Source: Epiperipatus broadwayi
Lineage: Eukaryota > Onychophora > Udeonychophora > Euonychophora > Peripatidae
Length of the DNA: 64,000 bases
Direction of reading: 5' to 3'
Assembly (NCBI GenBank): GCA_028023455.1
Contig: JAQFVV010012394.1
Location: 19,612,353 to 19,676,352, forward strand
Part shown: positions 34,797-47,000 of the stretch, piece by piece
How positions within the stretch are numbered: the stretch's first letter is position 1
Layout of the letters: every line of letters starts with the position of its first letter
Position numbers and translations under genes: made by a program
Notes under the pieces: model-generated
Database searches by the model: none
The model's input: only the letters and a program-made list of their open reading frames with translations
What the model was told of the DNA's origin: nothing

Positions 34797-37617
34797 TGTA
34801 CCAGTCGAAAATGTCTGTCCATTCAACAAGACTTAGAATCTAAGCAAAAGTATCCCGAATCCAATCATGCCCGAGATACACAGGTCAGGAGCAATCATGA
34901 ATTCTAACCTATTTGCCCATTCCCCAAATCTATAACACTACGGACAACACTGTACGGTGATACTACATAAATTAATTATTTCCAGGCCCGGTGCTATATC
35001 ATTTTGCATGAGAGTCAGCTAATGATGATGATGAGAGATCTAGAGAACCCAAGATATAAGTTTAAAATATACATAAATATAAATATTAGTAAGGAAATTC
35101 GAACGCCTGAATTAAGTTTAATATATATATAAATATTTATTTTGACAAAAAAATCAAGATTTTTATATATACAGTATTCAACTTCACGCATTTACAACTT
35201 TAGTTTTTGTTACAAATATTTGACGATCTTTTTACAATTATTTTATTTCAATAGATATGAATTTAGTGCGGCGGTTACACTACTGAACTAAAATAGGTTT
35301 TATTTAATATTAAAAAAAAATAGATCTGGGTGGTTGGTGTATTTTATATATTTAGAAACACATGTAAAATTATAATAATAAGAGTTTCGCTGATTGTAGG
35401 ACTTGAATATAATGCTCTTGGCATTGGACACATATTTTCATTTATAGATTTTATTTACAATAGTAAAATGAGGATACATTGTGATCAAAATATACTTAAA
35501 AATATTTATTTATTTTACATTTTCGACATTTCAAAATAGAATATAGCGAAACTATAATTGCGGGAACGGCTTATTCAATAAAGGGGATGGCAGCTTCATG
35601 AGAGGTTGGATTTAAACTCCAACTAAAAATATTACAAAGAGAAAACGTTTCATTATTACATATCATTACGATTTATTTTGTCAAACAGGCTAAAAGAAAA
35701 ACGAACTATAAGAAATTGCGGTGTTAGCATAATGGCCGAATATCTGCGGATCCAATATTTTGAGGTGCTTTATCGGATTAACAGAAGAAAACAGTCTAGC
35801 CGACTTGCCACCCCACATTTTGTGGAATCGGCTGACAAAAGGTCCTCGGACGGAGATACAATGGGTCAAACTTTGCCGGAATTATCCCATGCATTGCTCT
35901 CTTTACGCGAGTATATATGTATGGTCTAGGGACATTCATCGCCCTGTTTATGACCTGAAACGAAGATGAGACGACTCGGGCGTTCTGACGCACGTCTCTA
36001 GATAAAGCTTAACATGAAGAGTAGTCTATGCTAACAACGCTATTATAACAATATAAAATCATTGGACTTAAAGATTAATATAAAACCTTAAATAGTTTAA
36101 CAATTACGTAATGACATGTTAAAATAATGACCCGTTTAAGATAGAATCATTAATCAGAAGTACATTGCTCCCCCTGCTTGAGTCAATTCTATTATGTTTA
36201 AATATATAAAAAAACTAAAATTCATGCACTTAAAAGTGCGAACAACAAAATAGAATTTGTTCACCAGTCTTTTGGCGATGATGAATAAAGAAATTAATCA
36301 AACTAACGTATACCAAAATCCATCCCAGATTGAAAAATATTTATACATTTTGTATAATTTTACGGTAAAATATATTAAAAGAAAGCATATATTCATTTTA
36401 CAAGAAAAACTCAGTCTTATGAACTGGTTAGAAATAAATAAATAAGAACTCATTAATCCCCCCCCCCCTTCTAAATTCGTAGGACTGGGTTTGATTATCA
36501 TTTACACATATATATTAGATGAAAATAAAAAATAGCATTGAAATAAATTATAACCACACTAAATTATAAGAAAATAAGAAGCGTGAGTTGGATGAAATAT
36601 TTTATAGTAGTATTAATTTATGTTATAGAGACTCTATATAAAGAAAAGAATTTAACATGCTCGCCAATTAGCGAGTTAAAAAGAGGTTTATCATAAAGAA
36701 AACATTAATTTTATAGTTGTAAGCTAAACTTAGGTAATACAATTGTCTCTGGGCTGGTTACCTCAGGATTCTATGGAATACAGACTAATTTTGTATGGCA
36801 GGCAGCTTTCTTTGACATGTCTCTTGGCCTTGGCGGTTCTTTGACGGCACGGGCACACTTGAATGGTAGAAGTTACATCATGCACGGTGAAGATTGGAGC
36901 CGAAGACGGAGGGGAAGGCAGCTGAAGCCCCTCAAAAATTACACAGACGTGAAGTTGGTTAAAGACTATTGACCTAACTCTCTCTCTGGCACAATAGATT
37001 TTTAGGCCCTATTTATACAAAACTTTGAGGTGTTTCAAGAATGTTTTTTAATTAAACTTCTTATCTTTAATTAACAGAAATATTTTAGCTATTGTTAGTG
37101 GAGATGGAATCGTTAGATAACTGTCCAAAAATAATTTCAAATCTATTTCCAGATTGGAAATAGATTTGATAAAAAATGTTAATCTCTAATTAAAATCAAT
37201 TAGCTTTGTTTTAAATTTTACTTTAATTTTAAAATTCCTTTTTAATCATGAAACAAAGTAATGTTCCCGCCTCTTTAATTATTCTTGGACAGTCGTCTTC
37301 CATCTTGAATATTTGTATACTTATATGAAGAAAATATTTATAAAATAAATAACACATAGTTAAGCAAAAAAAAAAAATACAAAATTATTTAAAAGATTTG
37401 CTTGTGCTTTTATATATATATAAAAGCTCCGTTAATATATGTATATATCTGAGTCGCATCTATAAAAGTCAATGCTTAAAATTAAAGAAAATTTTTATTC
37501 GAGATTTATATTTATAAACTCTTATAGACACTTCTCAGAAATATACGTATAGTTTATATACATGTGACGAAAAAAAAAACAGTGGAGCTCGATCTTGGGC
37601 TAAGATCGATTGCTACA
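34797..37617 (+). mobile_element. Element B copy 3, CpG-rich, uninterrupted
   Basis: It begins TGTACCAGTCGA (34797) and ends TCGATTGCTACA (37617), flanked by a perfect 4-bp ATAC (34793-34796 and 37618-37621). The ends form a 12-base imperfect inverted repeat (TGTACCAGTCGA against TGTAGCAATCGA). A short hairpin, CGATCTT...AAGATCG, lies just inside the right end. It matches copies 1 and 2 in blocks: ATTTCCAGATTGGAAATAGA near 37150, GGACAGTCGTCTTCCATCTT near 37290, and the last 30 bases. It keeps many CpGs that are TG or CA in the other copies, so it looks youngest. Short frames at 35678-35969 are not recognised. Confidence 0.75.
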
Positions 37618-37621
37618 ATAC

Positions 37622-38690
37622 AAGTGTAAAATTTTTTGTACTCACAATTTTGACAACTTCTACACTAGATAAATGCATTAATGGTTATTACTAATCATTT
37701 AATAATATAGAGATTATCATGCTATTCCTAGATCAGATGCAAGCTTTAAAGCCAGTTAAAGATTTTTTTAAATTAAATGGCCTCACTTGATATTTTTGTA
37801 CATTAAAAAATGATGATTAAAACAGCAGCTTCACTCACAGTTTTAATAATTAAAATTAACTTTTTTTCTTACTTCACAAAAATAATAATTGATGACTCAA
37901 ATATTACATTATTAATTGGTGATATTAATTAAACTCCATTAATATAGGAAAGTAATTGAAGAGGGATTTAATGGGGGTAAGTATCATATATTTTTTAAAA
38001 AGTTAAAAAAATAATTTTAAGTTAAAATATAATTCGATAATTGTGGCCTTTGAGCGTTCCATTATCAGATTTTCAATTGGATGGACGGTTGAAGAGTTGG
38101 AGTGTGGAGTAGATTGAAGCCTGTCCATTAAAGTAGGAGAATTTGCTATCTTAATATATATCTGAGCACTTGTAGCATATATGTGTAGAGATGGTAATCT
38201 GGACCAACTGATGATTGCTGGTTTAGCATGAAATACGTTTGTTGGTGATTATTTATCTTTTCAACATATGTGTGTTCAGGTGTATCAGTGTTATGAGATA
38301 GTGTGGAGAGTGGTGGGTCATGTGAAAGTCTGTGCTCATAACCTGTCTATTACATATATAGACGCAGCTATATATAAGCCTGTGTATTTCAGCTAGTCCA
38401 TTATTAAAAATAAAATGAATGATAATTTTTTACCAAAATGATTTGTTTAAGATATTTGAGTTAATACTGGTTTCCTATGTGGGATATAAACTTGTGATAC
38501 CTATTATTGTGAGTACCTATTAATTTAAGTTTGAATCCACCCAAGAAAGTCTTGAATTCTTTTTCAAGTCATAAAATGGCTCAGGATTTTACTTTTTGTT
38601 AGTTGATCTATATTGTACCGGTCATTTCTATCTTCTTTTGATCACTAGGTTACTTACTACCTGCAAAAATTTTTTTTTAATTTTTTTTTG
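37622..38690. other. AT-rich DNA, no gene recognised
   Basis: No gene. TGTACCGGTC, the start sequence of element B, recurs at 38614-38623, but the sequence after it does not match B. Confidence 0.5.
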
Positions 38691-38911
38691 GTTTAATGTT
38701 GTTTACGTGTACATTGATCTTTTGAGAGCAGCAATTTAAAGAGTGTTGATTGTGGATGAAAGTATAAATTGTGATTGAGAGAGTGAGTTATTTGAAAGAT
38801 TGAAAATTTTTTGTGTTTAACTGTTTGAAAGATTTTCGTTTGCCATTTTAGGTATAGTAGTTTTTTTTTAAAAAAGTTGTTCTTGTTGAATGTGTGTTAG
38901 TGTAAGAATAA

Positions 38912-39366
38912 TTATAAAAAAGTTGTATGTAAATTTAATTTGTTTTAGTTAAGTTTGTTACTGAAAGTTTTTTTAAATTTTAAAATAGACATTTATTTTG
39001 AGAAATAAGGCAACGTTTGGGAGCCTACTGTTAGAAAACACGTGGTTGTGGTTATAGTTTGATCATGTTTGGGAAAAAGTTTTTATTTTTTCTGTATAAG
39101 GGTGTGTGAAGAATAGAAGAGGTATTATAAAGAGGTACTTATAAAAAAAGTTCTATGTAAGTTTAATTCATTTTAGTTAAGTTTGTTATTGAAGGTTTTT
39201 TTAAATTTTAAAAGAGACATTTATTTTGATAAAAAAGTTAATGTTTGGAAGGCCTAATGTTAGAAAATAAGTGGTTATAGTTTGATAAAGTTTGGGAAAA
39301 AGTTAAAAAGTTTTTATTTTTCCATATAAGAGTGTTTGAAAAGTAGGAGAAGCATTATAAAGTCAA
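38912..39366 (+). repeat. Two tandem units in the LINE 5' UTR
   Basis: Unit 1 (38912-39138) and unit 2 (39139-39366) align throughout: TTATAAAAAAGTT.TATGTAA, GACATTTATTTTGA, GTTAGAAAA.A.GTGGTTATAG and GAAGCATTATAAAG-type ends. Tandem 5' units in LINEs often act as promoter monomers; that role is inferred here. Confidence 0.7.
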
Positions 39367-39397
39367 ATATACAATAGGTGAATTGAAAAATAAGAAT

Positions 39398-40390
39398 ATG
39401 GATTGTATTTGTATGGCACAGTGTATATACGATCGGCAGAAAGGAATTAGATGAGCATTAGTAGAATGTACAGTGTGTGCTGAGGTGTATCATTTGAAAT
39501 GTTTGAATAAGAATAGGAAGGATGTGACAGGTTTCTGGTTATGTAGTCAGTGTGTAAATGTGATTAAAGAGGTGAGAAAGTGGTTTTTAAGTGTAGGTAG
39601 TCTAGAGAGAAAGTCAGAGGAGAGGGAGCAAAATGTAGTTAAGGAAGATAGGACAGAGTATGGTTTTAGTGGAGTGACAGGAAATATGGGTGGAGAAAGT
39701 AGTAATGCAATGGAGATGGTTAGACAGAGAATAAGTAAGATAGAGGAAGAAGTGAAGGATGTAGAAGTAAAATTAAAATTGTTAGAGACAAAGTGTGAGG
39801 AGATAAAGGAATTATTGAGTAGAAATGATAAGGAAGAAATGGATAAGGAGGTCCAGAAGATGGTAGAAAAGGTTACAGATGGAGTAGAGAAAGTAGATTA
39901 TGAGACAGTGTTGATAGGAGATTCACTAATAAGAGAATGTGGGGATATAATTGCAAGGGAAAATAGAAGCAGGTATGTTAGAATATGTATGCCTGGAGCA
40001 AAAATTAGGGATGTGACAGATAAAGTAAGAAAGCAAGGTAGTAGAGATGTATATGTTATGGTAGGGACTAATAATTTGTTAGAGCCATCAGAGAGAGTAA
40101 TGGATGAGTATGTAGAATTGATTAGGAATTTGAGGGAGATTAAAGGAAGAGTAGGGGTAGTTGGAGTATTACCAAGATTTGATAAGAGGTATTTGTTAGA
40201 TAGAGCATGTTCTATAAATGAGAGAGTGAAAAAATTGTGTGAGAGAAATAATGTTGTGTTTGTGGATGTATGGGATTGGTTTATTGGAAAGAGGGAGTTA
40301 TATAGTAAAGATGGATTGCACTTAGGAAAACAAGGAAGTGAAGTTTTAGGGAGTTTGATATTTAAAGAATATAATTCGGGAAACTTTTAA
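39398..40390 (+). CDS. LINE ORF1 protein: PHD finger, coiled coil, SGNH esterase (one nonsense mutation)
   Basis: The natural start is probably ATG 39398, in frame with the long open part (39473-40390) but separated from it by a TGA at 39452-39454. Starting at 39398 gives a C4HC3-like PHD finger: Cys-rich start, CTVCAEVYHLKC, then WLCSQC. Residues of about 100-170 form a Glu/Lys coiled coil. The C-terminal half is an SGNH hydrolase: VLIGDSLIREC (nucleophile Ser in GDSL), VMVGTNNL (block III) and DGLHLGKQG (Asp and His of block V). In CR1-group elements such ORF1 proteins bind RNA and membranes during retrotransposition. All esterase catalytic residues are visible, so the premature stop is the only obvious lesion. 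ORF2 starts 75 bases after its stop. Confidence 0.8.
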
Positions 40391-40464
40391 AGGGGGGTGG
40401 GCTTTTAAATTGTAATATTATCAAAAACAAGACGAATGGAGGGGATATAAGAAATAAGCAAAAG

Positions 40465-43400
40465 ATGGTTGATTTAGATATAAGTGTAGATGTGGAGAGG
40501 GAATGGTTTTGTAAGATTAATGGTAAGAAAGTTTGTTATAAATGTAATGGAGAAGAAAGAATCAAAAGAATTTATAAAAGAATAGTTAGGAAAGAAAAAA
40601 TTGTTAAAATTGGGTTTTTGAATATGCAAGGTGGTAGGAGACCAGAAAAGTGGCTGGAATTAAATAAAGCAATTGAAAATGAAGAGCTGGAGGTATTAGC
40701 AGTAGTGGAAACTCATCTAAGAGAAGAAGAACCTATTTTGGAAGAGGTGGTATGGCAGGGTGTAAACAGAAAAGAAAAAGAAAAAAGGGGTGGTGGTATA
40801 GGTGTTATATCGAGGAAATATTTAAATATTGTTAAATGTCAAGAGCATTTGTGGTTTGAAATAAGGTTGGGTAGACAAGAATGGATGGTGGCTGTAGTGT
40901 ATATAGCTACTGGAGATAGTCAAACTGTAATGGAGTGGAACAGTAGTATATATGAATGCCTAGTTAAGGATATACAGAGTTTTAAAGAAAAGGGGAAGAG
41001 AATAATGGTTATAGGGGATATGAATGGACATATTGAAGAAATTGATGATGTAGATAATAAGAATGGTCAGTTTTTGAAGGAATTTTGTCAAAGAGTAAAT
41101 TTGAGCATTGGGAATTTATCAAATATGTATGAGGGACAATACACATGGTCTAGGAATAATGTATTTCACACAATAGATTATGTATTGGTAGAGAAAGAGG
41201 GAATGAATAAAATACGGAAAATTAAGGTGTTTGATAATGAAGAGAGAGTATGTAATAGTGATCATAACTTTATTGTAATAGAAATGGTTAGTAATGTGAT
41301 GGAGGATAGAAATAAAGGTAGAAACAATAGTGAAAGATGTGGATGGAGAGTGAATGATAAGAATAAGTTGGAAGAGTATAAAATAAAAGTTGAAGAAACC
41401 ATGGAGCAGTTGGTTGGGGATGAGTATAAGGACTGGTGTGGTGAAATAGAAAAAGTGGCAAATAGGGTTTTAGTTGAGAATATGCAGAAGAATAAAAGTA
41501 ATAAAAAAATGAGAGTTAGTAAAAGTGTAAAAGAGAGGAAAGAAGCATGCAGAGAATATAAGTGTGCTATTAAGAACAAAGAAAGTGAAAATGATATTAA
41601 TGCTAAATGGGGAAAGTACTTAGAAAAGAAGAAGTTGGCTAAAATGGATAATTATAGAGAGAGGATGAAGTTAAATAGTAAATTGTTGGAGGATATTAAT
41701 AAAAGTGGAAGAGATGGGAGTAAAAAATTTTGGAATTACATTAAAAGGAGAAATGTAGGGGAAAGAGAGATAGTATTAATAGATGATGAGGGAATAGAGT
41801 GTAGCTCTAGAGAAGAGGTAGAGAGAATCTTAAATAGATATGTAATGGATATAGAAAAGATGTTAGATGTGAAGGAATTAGTGATAGAAAACATGAAAGC
41901 AGTTAGTAATGGGAATATTAGGTTCACAAAAAATGAACTGAATGAGGCAGGGAAGAGATTGAAAAGTGGAAAGGCGAGAGGTTTAGATGGATGGGCAGCA
42001 GAGATGGTAATGAATTTAGGGCATAGAGCAAAAGCAAAGTTATTATCATGTTTTAATAAGATGGCACAGAAGAGAGTTTTTCCGGGTAGTTGGAGTAATA
42101 CAAGAATAAGATTATTATTTAAAGGAAAGGGTAAGGATCATAGAAAGTTAAATAATTATAGACCGATAGCGGTAACATCAGTTTTATATAAAGTTTTCTC
42201 ATATATGGTAGCTGGAAGAGTTGTAAAATGGATGGAAGAGAATAATGTAGTGGGGGAAATGCAAGGAGGTTTTAGGTCAGATAGGCATATAGGAGATAGT
42301 TTGTTTGTAGTTACACAACTTATGGAGATGAGTAGGAATTCAGGTAGATCATTATATATGAGTTTTATAGATATAGAGAAAGCATATGATAGAGTAAATA
42401 GAAATAGATTATGGGTAAGGTTAGCCAATTTGGGAATGGATGAAGCTTTAGTAAATATTATTAAGAAATTATATGAAAATAATTATTATACTTACCAATT
42501 AGGGGATATAGAATCAGTTAAAGTTAAAAATGGGGTGGGATTAAGGCAAGGATGCCCTATGTCACCTATTTTGTTTTTGTTGTTTTTGAGTGAAATGGAG
42601 AAAGCAATAGAAAGACTAGGAAGAGGGGTAGAGATACCGTTAATAGGTGGCAAGGGAGTATATACTTTGTCGGGTCTTTTTTTTTTGCGGATATCTTTTT
42701 GTGTGCAGAAAGAAGAGAAGATATGGAAATTATGTTGAGGACATGTGCAAGGGTGGGTAAAGAGATGGGGATTAAATTTAGTGAAGAAAAATCAAATATA
42801 ATGATGGTTAATACTGGGGAAAGAGAAGATGTAGAATTTTTATTGGGGGATATAAAGTTAAGTGTGGTGGATAGATATAGGTATTTGGGAATCATCTTAT
42901 GTAATCAGGAAAATTGCTTGGATGAATGGGAGAAAAAATTGGTAAATGAAGCAAAGAAAAGAAAGGGTTTGGTAAAGAAACTAACAGTATTTTCATATAA
43001 TAAATATGATGTAGCTAGAATAGTATGGAAGGGAGTTGCAGTAGCAGGGTTAACATATGGTAATGATGCATTATGTGTTAGTAAAAGGGTTTTAGATTAT
43101 TTAGAGAAAGTACAAAGGGAAGTAGGAAGACATGCATTAGATGCAGAGATGTGGACAGCAAAGGAGGCAATTCAAGGAGAAATGGGATGGTCAAGTTTTT
43201 ATATGAGAGATGCAAAAAGTAAAATGAAAATGTTTGGTAGGTTGCAGTTTATGGATAGTAAAAGAATAGCAAAAATAGTGTTTAATTGGGTTATGAGTAA
43301 AGGGCAGGTAACAAGATGGGTGAGAAAGGTAATGCGGTATGCAAAAGATTTGGATAAAGAATTTATATCAGTATACTTGTATAAAAGGTGGGATGATTGT

Positions 43401-43913
43401 GTTAGGAGGATTGTTGAGTGTTATAGTGGTAAGGAATGGGATAAAAGAATAGAAGCATTAATAAAAAATAGGGAGTTGGAGAGATGGAGAACTAGTATGG
43501 AGGGTAAGAAGAGTTTAAATATATATAGAAGTAAACGGAATATTGGATGCGAGTTAATTTATGATAATAGTAAGGAAAGTAGTTTATTGTTTAAGGCTCG
43601 AATGGGATCTTTAGCAACAAGAGAATATACATGTAAATGGAAAACTATGGATGATTTAGTGTGCAAATTGTGTAAGGAAGGTATAGAAAATATTAGGCAT
43701 CTGTTGATTGAATGTAAATGCTTGAAAGCAGAAAGGGTACAGATAATGAAGTTATGGGAGAATAGATATGAACAAAGTGACTATACAGAAAGTGAGTTAT
43801 TAGTTTTTATGCTGGGTTTGCGAAGAGATAAGGGGGATTTAGATATAAAGGCCATAGAGTTGACAAAGATTATGTTGTGGAAATGGGATGGGGCAGAATA
43901 TGGGAAGACTTAA
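40465..43913 (+). pseudogene. LINE ORF2 copy 1: endonuclease plus reverse transcriptase, RT catalytic site destroyed
   Basis: The frame is open from 40465 to 42738. The N-terminal apurinic-type endonuclease shows GFLNMQGG, VVETHL, VIGDMNGH (about residue 180), HTIDYVLV and SDHNFIV (about residue 265). The RT shows LNNYRPIAVTS, GGFRSDRHIGDSL, FIDIEKAYDR and RQGCPMSPILF. At 42677-42695 the copy has two extra T in a T run and lacks three bases. Compared with copy 2 this removes the F-A-D-D catalytic box and shifts the frame. The rest continues in another frame (42699-43913) with a C-terminal CX2CX8HX4C zinc motif (43662-43715). It would make a truncated, inactive RT. Confidence 0.85.
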
Positions 43914-44016
43914 GAGTGGGGAATGGAAAATAAAGTGGCTAACAGGTTTATCTGGGCATAATTGCTGAGATATTCTTGACTTCATTTAAGGAGAAGCCAA
44001 ATACATCACATCACAT

Positions 44017-44077
44017 CTCTTTTTTGTTGGGGGGGGGTGTTTTTGGTTTTTTTTTTTTTTTTTTGCCACGGAGATAG
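44017..44077. repeat. Low-complexity junction between the LINE copies
   Basis: A T run, a run of nine to ten G and a run of about twenty T separate the (ACATC)n tail of copy 1 from the truncated start of copy 2. It is not a normal LINE 5' end. Confidence 0.7.
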
Positions 44078-47000
44078 AAAGTAATGGAGTGGAAAGAGAT
44101 ATATGAATGTAGTTAAGGATATAAGAGTTTTAAAGAAAAGGGAAGAGAATAATGGTTATAGGGGATATGAATGGACATATTGAAGAAATTGATGATGTAG
44201 ATAATAAGAATGGACAGCTTTTGAAGGAATTTTGTCAGAGAGTGAATTTGAGCATTGGAAATTTATCAAATATTTATGAGGGACAATACACATGGTCTAG
44301 GAATAATGTATTTCACACAATAGATTATGTATTGGTAGAGAAAGAGGGAATGAATAAAATACGGAAAATTAAGGTGTTTGATAATGAAGAGAGAGTATGT
44401 AATAGTGATCATAACTTTATTGTAATAGAAATGGTTAGTAATGTGATGGAGGATAGAAATAAAGGTAGAAACAATAGTGAAAGATGTGGATGGAGAGTGA
44501 ATGATAAGAATAAGTTGGAAGAGTATAAAATAAAAGTTGAAGAAACCATGGAGCAGTTGGTTGGGGATGAGTATAAGGACTGGTGTGGTGAAATAGAAAA
44601 AGTGGCAAATAGGGTTTTAGTTGAGAATATGCAGAAGAATAAAAGTAATAAAAAATGAGAGTTAGTAAAAGTGTAAAAGAGAGGAAAGAAGCATGCAGAG
44701 AATATAAGTGTGCTATTAAGAACAAAGAAAGTGAAAATGATATTAATGCTAAATGGGGAAAGTACTTAGAAAAGAAGAAGTTGGCTAAAATGGATAATTA
44801 TAGAGAGAGGATGAAGTTGAATAGTAAATTGTTGGAGGATATTAATAAAAGTGGAAGAGATGGGAGTAAAAAATTTTGGAATTACATTAAAAGGAGAAAT
44901 GTAGGGGAAAGAGAGATAGTATTAATAGATGATGAGGGAATAGAGTGTAGCTCTAGAGAAGAGGTAGAGAGAATCTTAAATAGATATGTAATGGATATAG
45001 AAAAGATGTTAGATGTGAAGGAATTAGTGATAGAAAACATGAAAGCAGTTAGTAATGGGAATATTAGGTTCACAAAAAATGAACTGAATGAGGCAGGGAA
45101 GAGATTGAAAAGTGGAAAGGCGAGAGGTTTAGATGGATGGGCAGCAGAGATGGTAATGAATTTAGGGCATAGAGCAAAAGCAAAGTTATTATCATGTTTT
45201 AATAAGATGGCACAGAAGAGAGTTTTTCCGGGTAGTTGGAGTAATACAAGAATAAGATTATTATTTAAAGGAAAGGGTAAGGATCATAGAAAGTTAAATA
45301 ATTATAGACCGATAGTGGTAACATCAGTTTTATATAAAGTTTTCTCATATATGGTAGCTGGAAGAGTTGTAAAATGGATGGAAGAGAATAATGTAGTGGG
45401 GGAAATGCAAGGAGGTTTTAGGTCAGATAGGCATATAGGAGATAGTTTGTTTGTAGTTACACAACTTATGGAGATGAGTAGGAATTCAGGTAGATCATTA
45501 TATATGAGTTTTATAGATATAGAGAAGGCATATGATAGAGTAAATAGAAATAGATTATGGGTAAGGTTAGCAAATTTGGGAATGGATGAAGCTTTAGTAA
45601 ATATTATTAAGAAATTATATGAAAATAATTATTATACTTACCAATTAGGGGATATAGAATCAGTTAAAGTTAAAAATGGGGTGGGATTAAGGCAAGGATG
45701 CCCTATGTCACCTATTTTGTTTTTGTTGTTTTTGAGTGAAATGGAGAAAGCAATAGAAAGACTAGGAAGAGGGGTAGAGATACCGTTAATAGGTGGCAAG
45801 GGAGTATATACTTTGTCGGGTCTTTTTTTTGCAGATGATATCTTTTTGTGTGCAGAAAGAAGAGAAGATATGGAAATTATGTTGAGGACATGTGCAAGGG
45901 TGGGTAAAGAGATGGGGATTAAATTTAGTGAAGAAAAATCAAATATAATGATGGTTAATACTGGGGAAAGAGAAGATGTAGAATTTTTATTGGGGGATAT
46001 AAAGTTAAGTGTGGTGGATAGATATAGGTATTTGGGAATCATCTTATGTAATCAGGAAAATTGCTTGGATGAATGGGAGAAAAAATTGGTAAATGAAGCA
46101 AAGAAAAGAAAGGGTTTGGTAAAGAAACTAACAGTATTTTCATATAATAAATATGATGTAGCTAGAATTGTATGGAAGGGAGTTGCAGTAGCAGGGTTAA
46201 CATATGGTAATGATGCATTATGTGTTAGTAAAAGGGTTTTAGATTATTTAGAGAAAGTACAAAGGGAAGTAGGAAGACATGCATTAGATGCAGAGATGTG
46301 GACAGCAAAGGAGGCAATTCAAGGAGAAATGGGATGGTCAAGTTTTTATATGAGAGATGCAAAAAGTAAAATGAAAATGTTTGGTAGGTTGCAGTTTATG
46401 GATAGTAAAAGAATAGCCAAAATAGTGTTTAATTGGGTTATGAGTAAAGGGCAGGTAACAAGATGGGTGAGAAAGGTAATGTGGTATGCAAAAGATTTGG
46501 ATAAAGAATTTATATCAGTATACTTGTATAAAAGGTGGGATGATTGTGTTAGGAGGATTGTTGAGTGTTATAGTGGTAAGGAATGGGATAAAAGAATAGA
46601 AGCATTAATAAAAAATAGGGAGTTGGAGAGATGGAGAACTAGTATGGAGGGTAAGAAGAGTTTAAATATATATAGAAGTAAACGGAATATTGGATGCGAG
46701 TTAATTTATGATAATAGTAAGGAAAGTAGTTTATTGTTTAAGGCTCAAATGGGATCTTTAGCAACAAGAGAATATACATGTAAATGGAAAACTATGGGTG
46801 ATTTAGTGTGCAAATTGTGTAAGGAAGGTATAGAAAATATTAGGCATCTGTTGATTGAATGTAAATGCTTGAAAGCAGAAAGGGTACAGATAATGAAGTT
46901 ATGGGAGAATAGATATGAAAAAAGTGACTATACAGAAAGTGAGTTATTGATTTTTATGCTGGGTTTGCGAAAAGATAAGGGGGATTTAGATATAAATCAT

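Larger units (their letters stand above)
38690..44016 (+). mobile_element. CR1-type LINE, copy 1, near full length
   Basis: About 5.3 kb on the plus strand: a 5' UTR with two diverged tandem units, ORF1 (PHD finger plus SGNH esterase), ORF2 (endonuclease plus RT) and a short 3' UTR ending in an (ACATC)n tail at 44003-44016. An ORF1 with PHD and esterase domains is known from CR1-group LINEs. The 5' boundary is approximate. Copy 2 follows directly in the same orientation. Confidence 0.85.

Noticed and set aside
35678-35993. Overlapping frames of 65-83 codons inside element B copy 3
   Set aside because: They are not preserved in copies 1 and 2 and have no recognisable domain. Their openness follows from the higher G+C content.
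34797-37617. Element B as a Helitron because of the subterminal hairpin
   Set aside because: Ends are TGT...ACA with 4-bp duplications rather than TC...CTRR inserted between A and T without duplication.
41262-42895. Several Ser/Leu/Ile-rich frames on the minus strand across the LINE
   Set aside because: They are antisense shadows of ORF2. The same frames recur at the same offset in copy 2 and have no independent signature.
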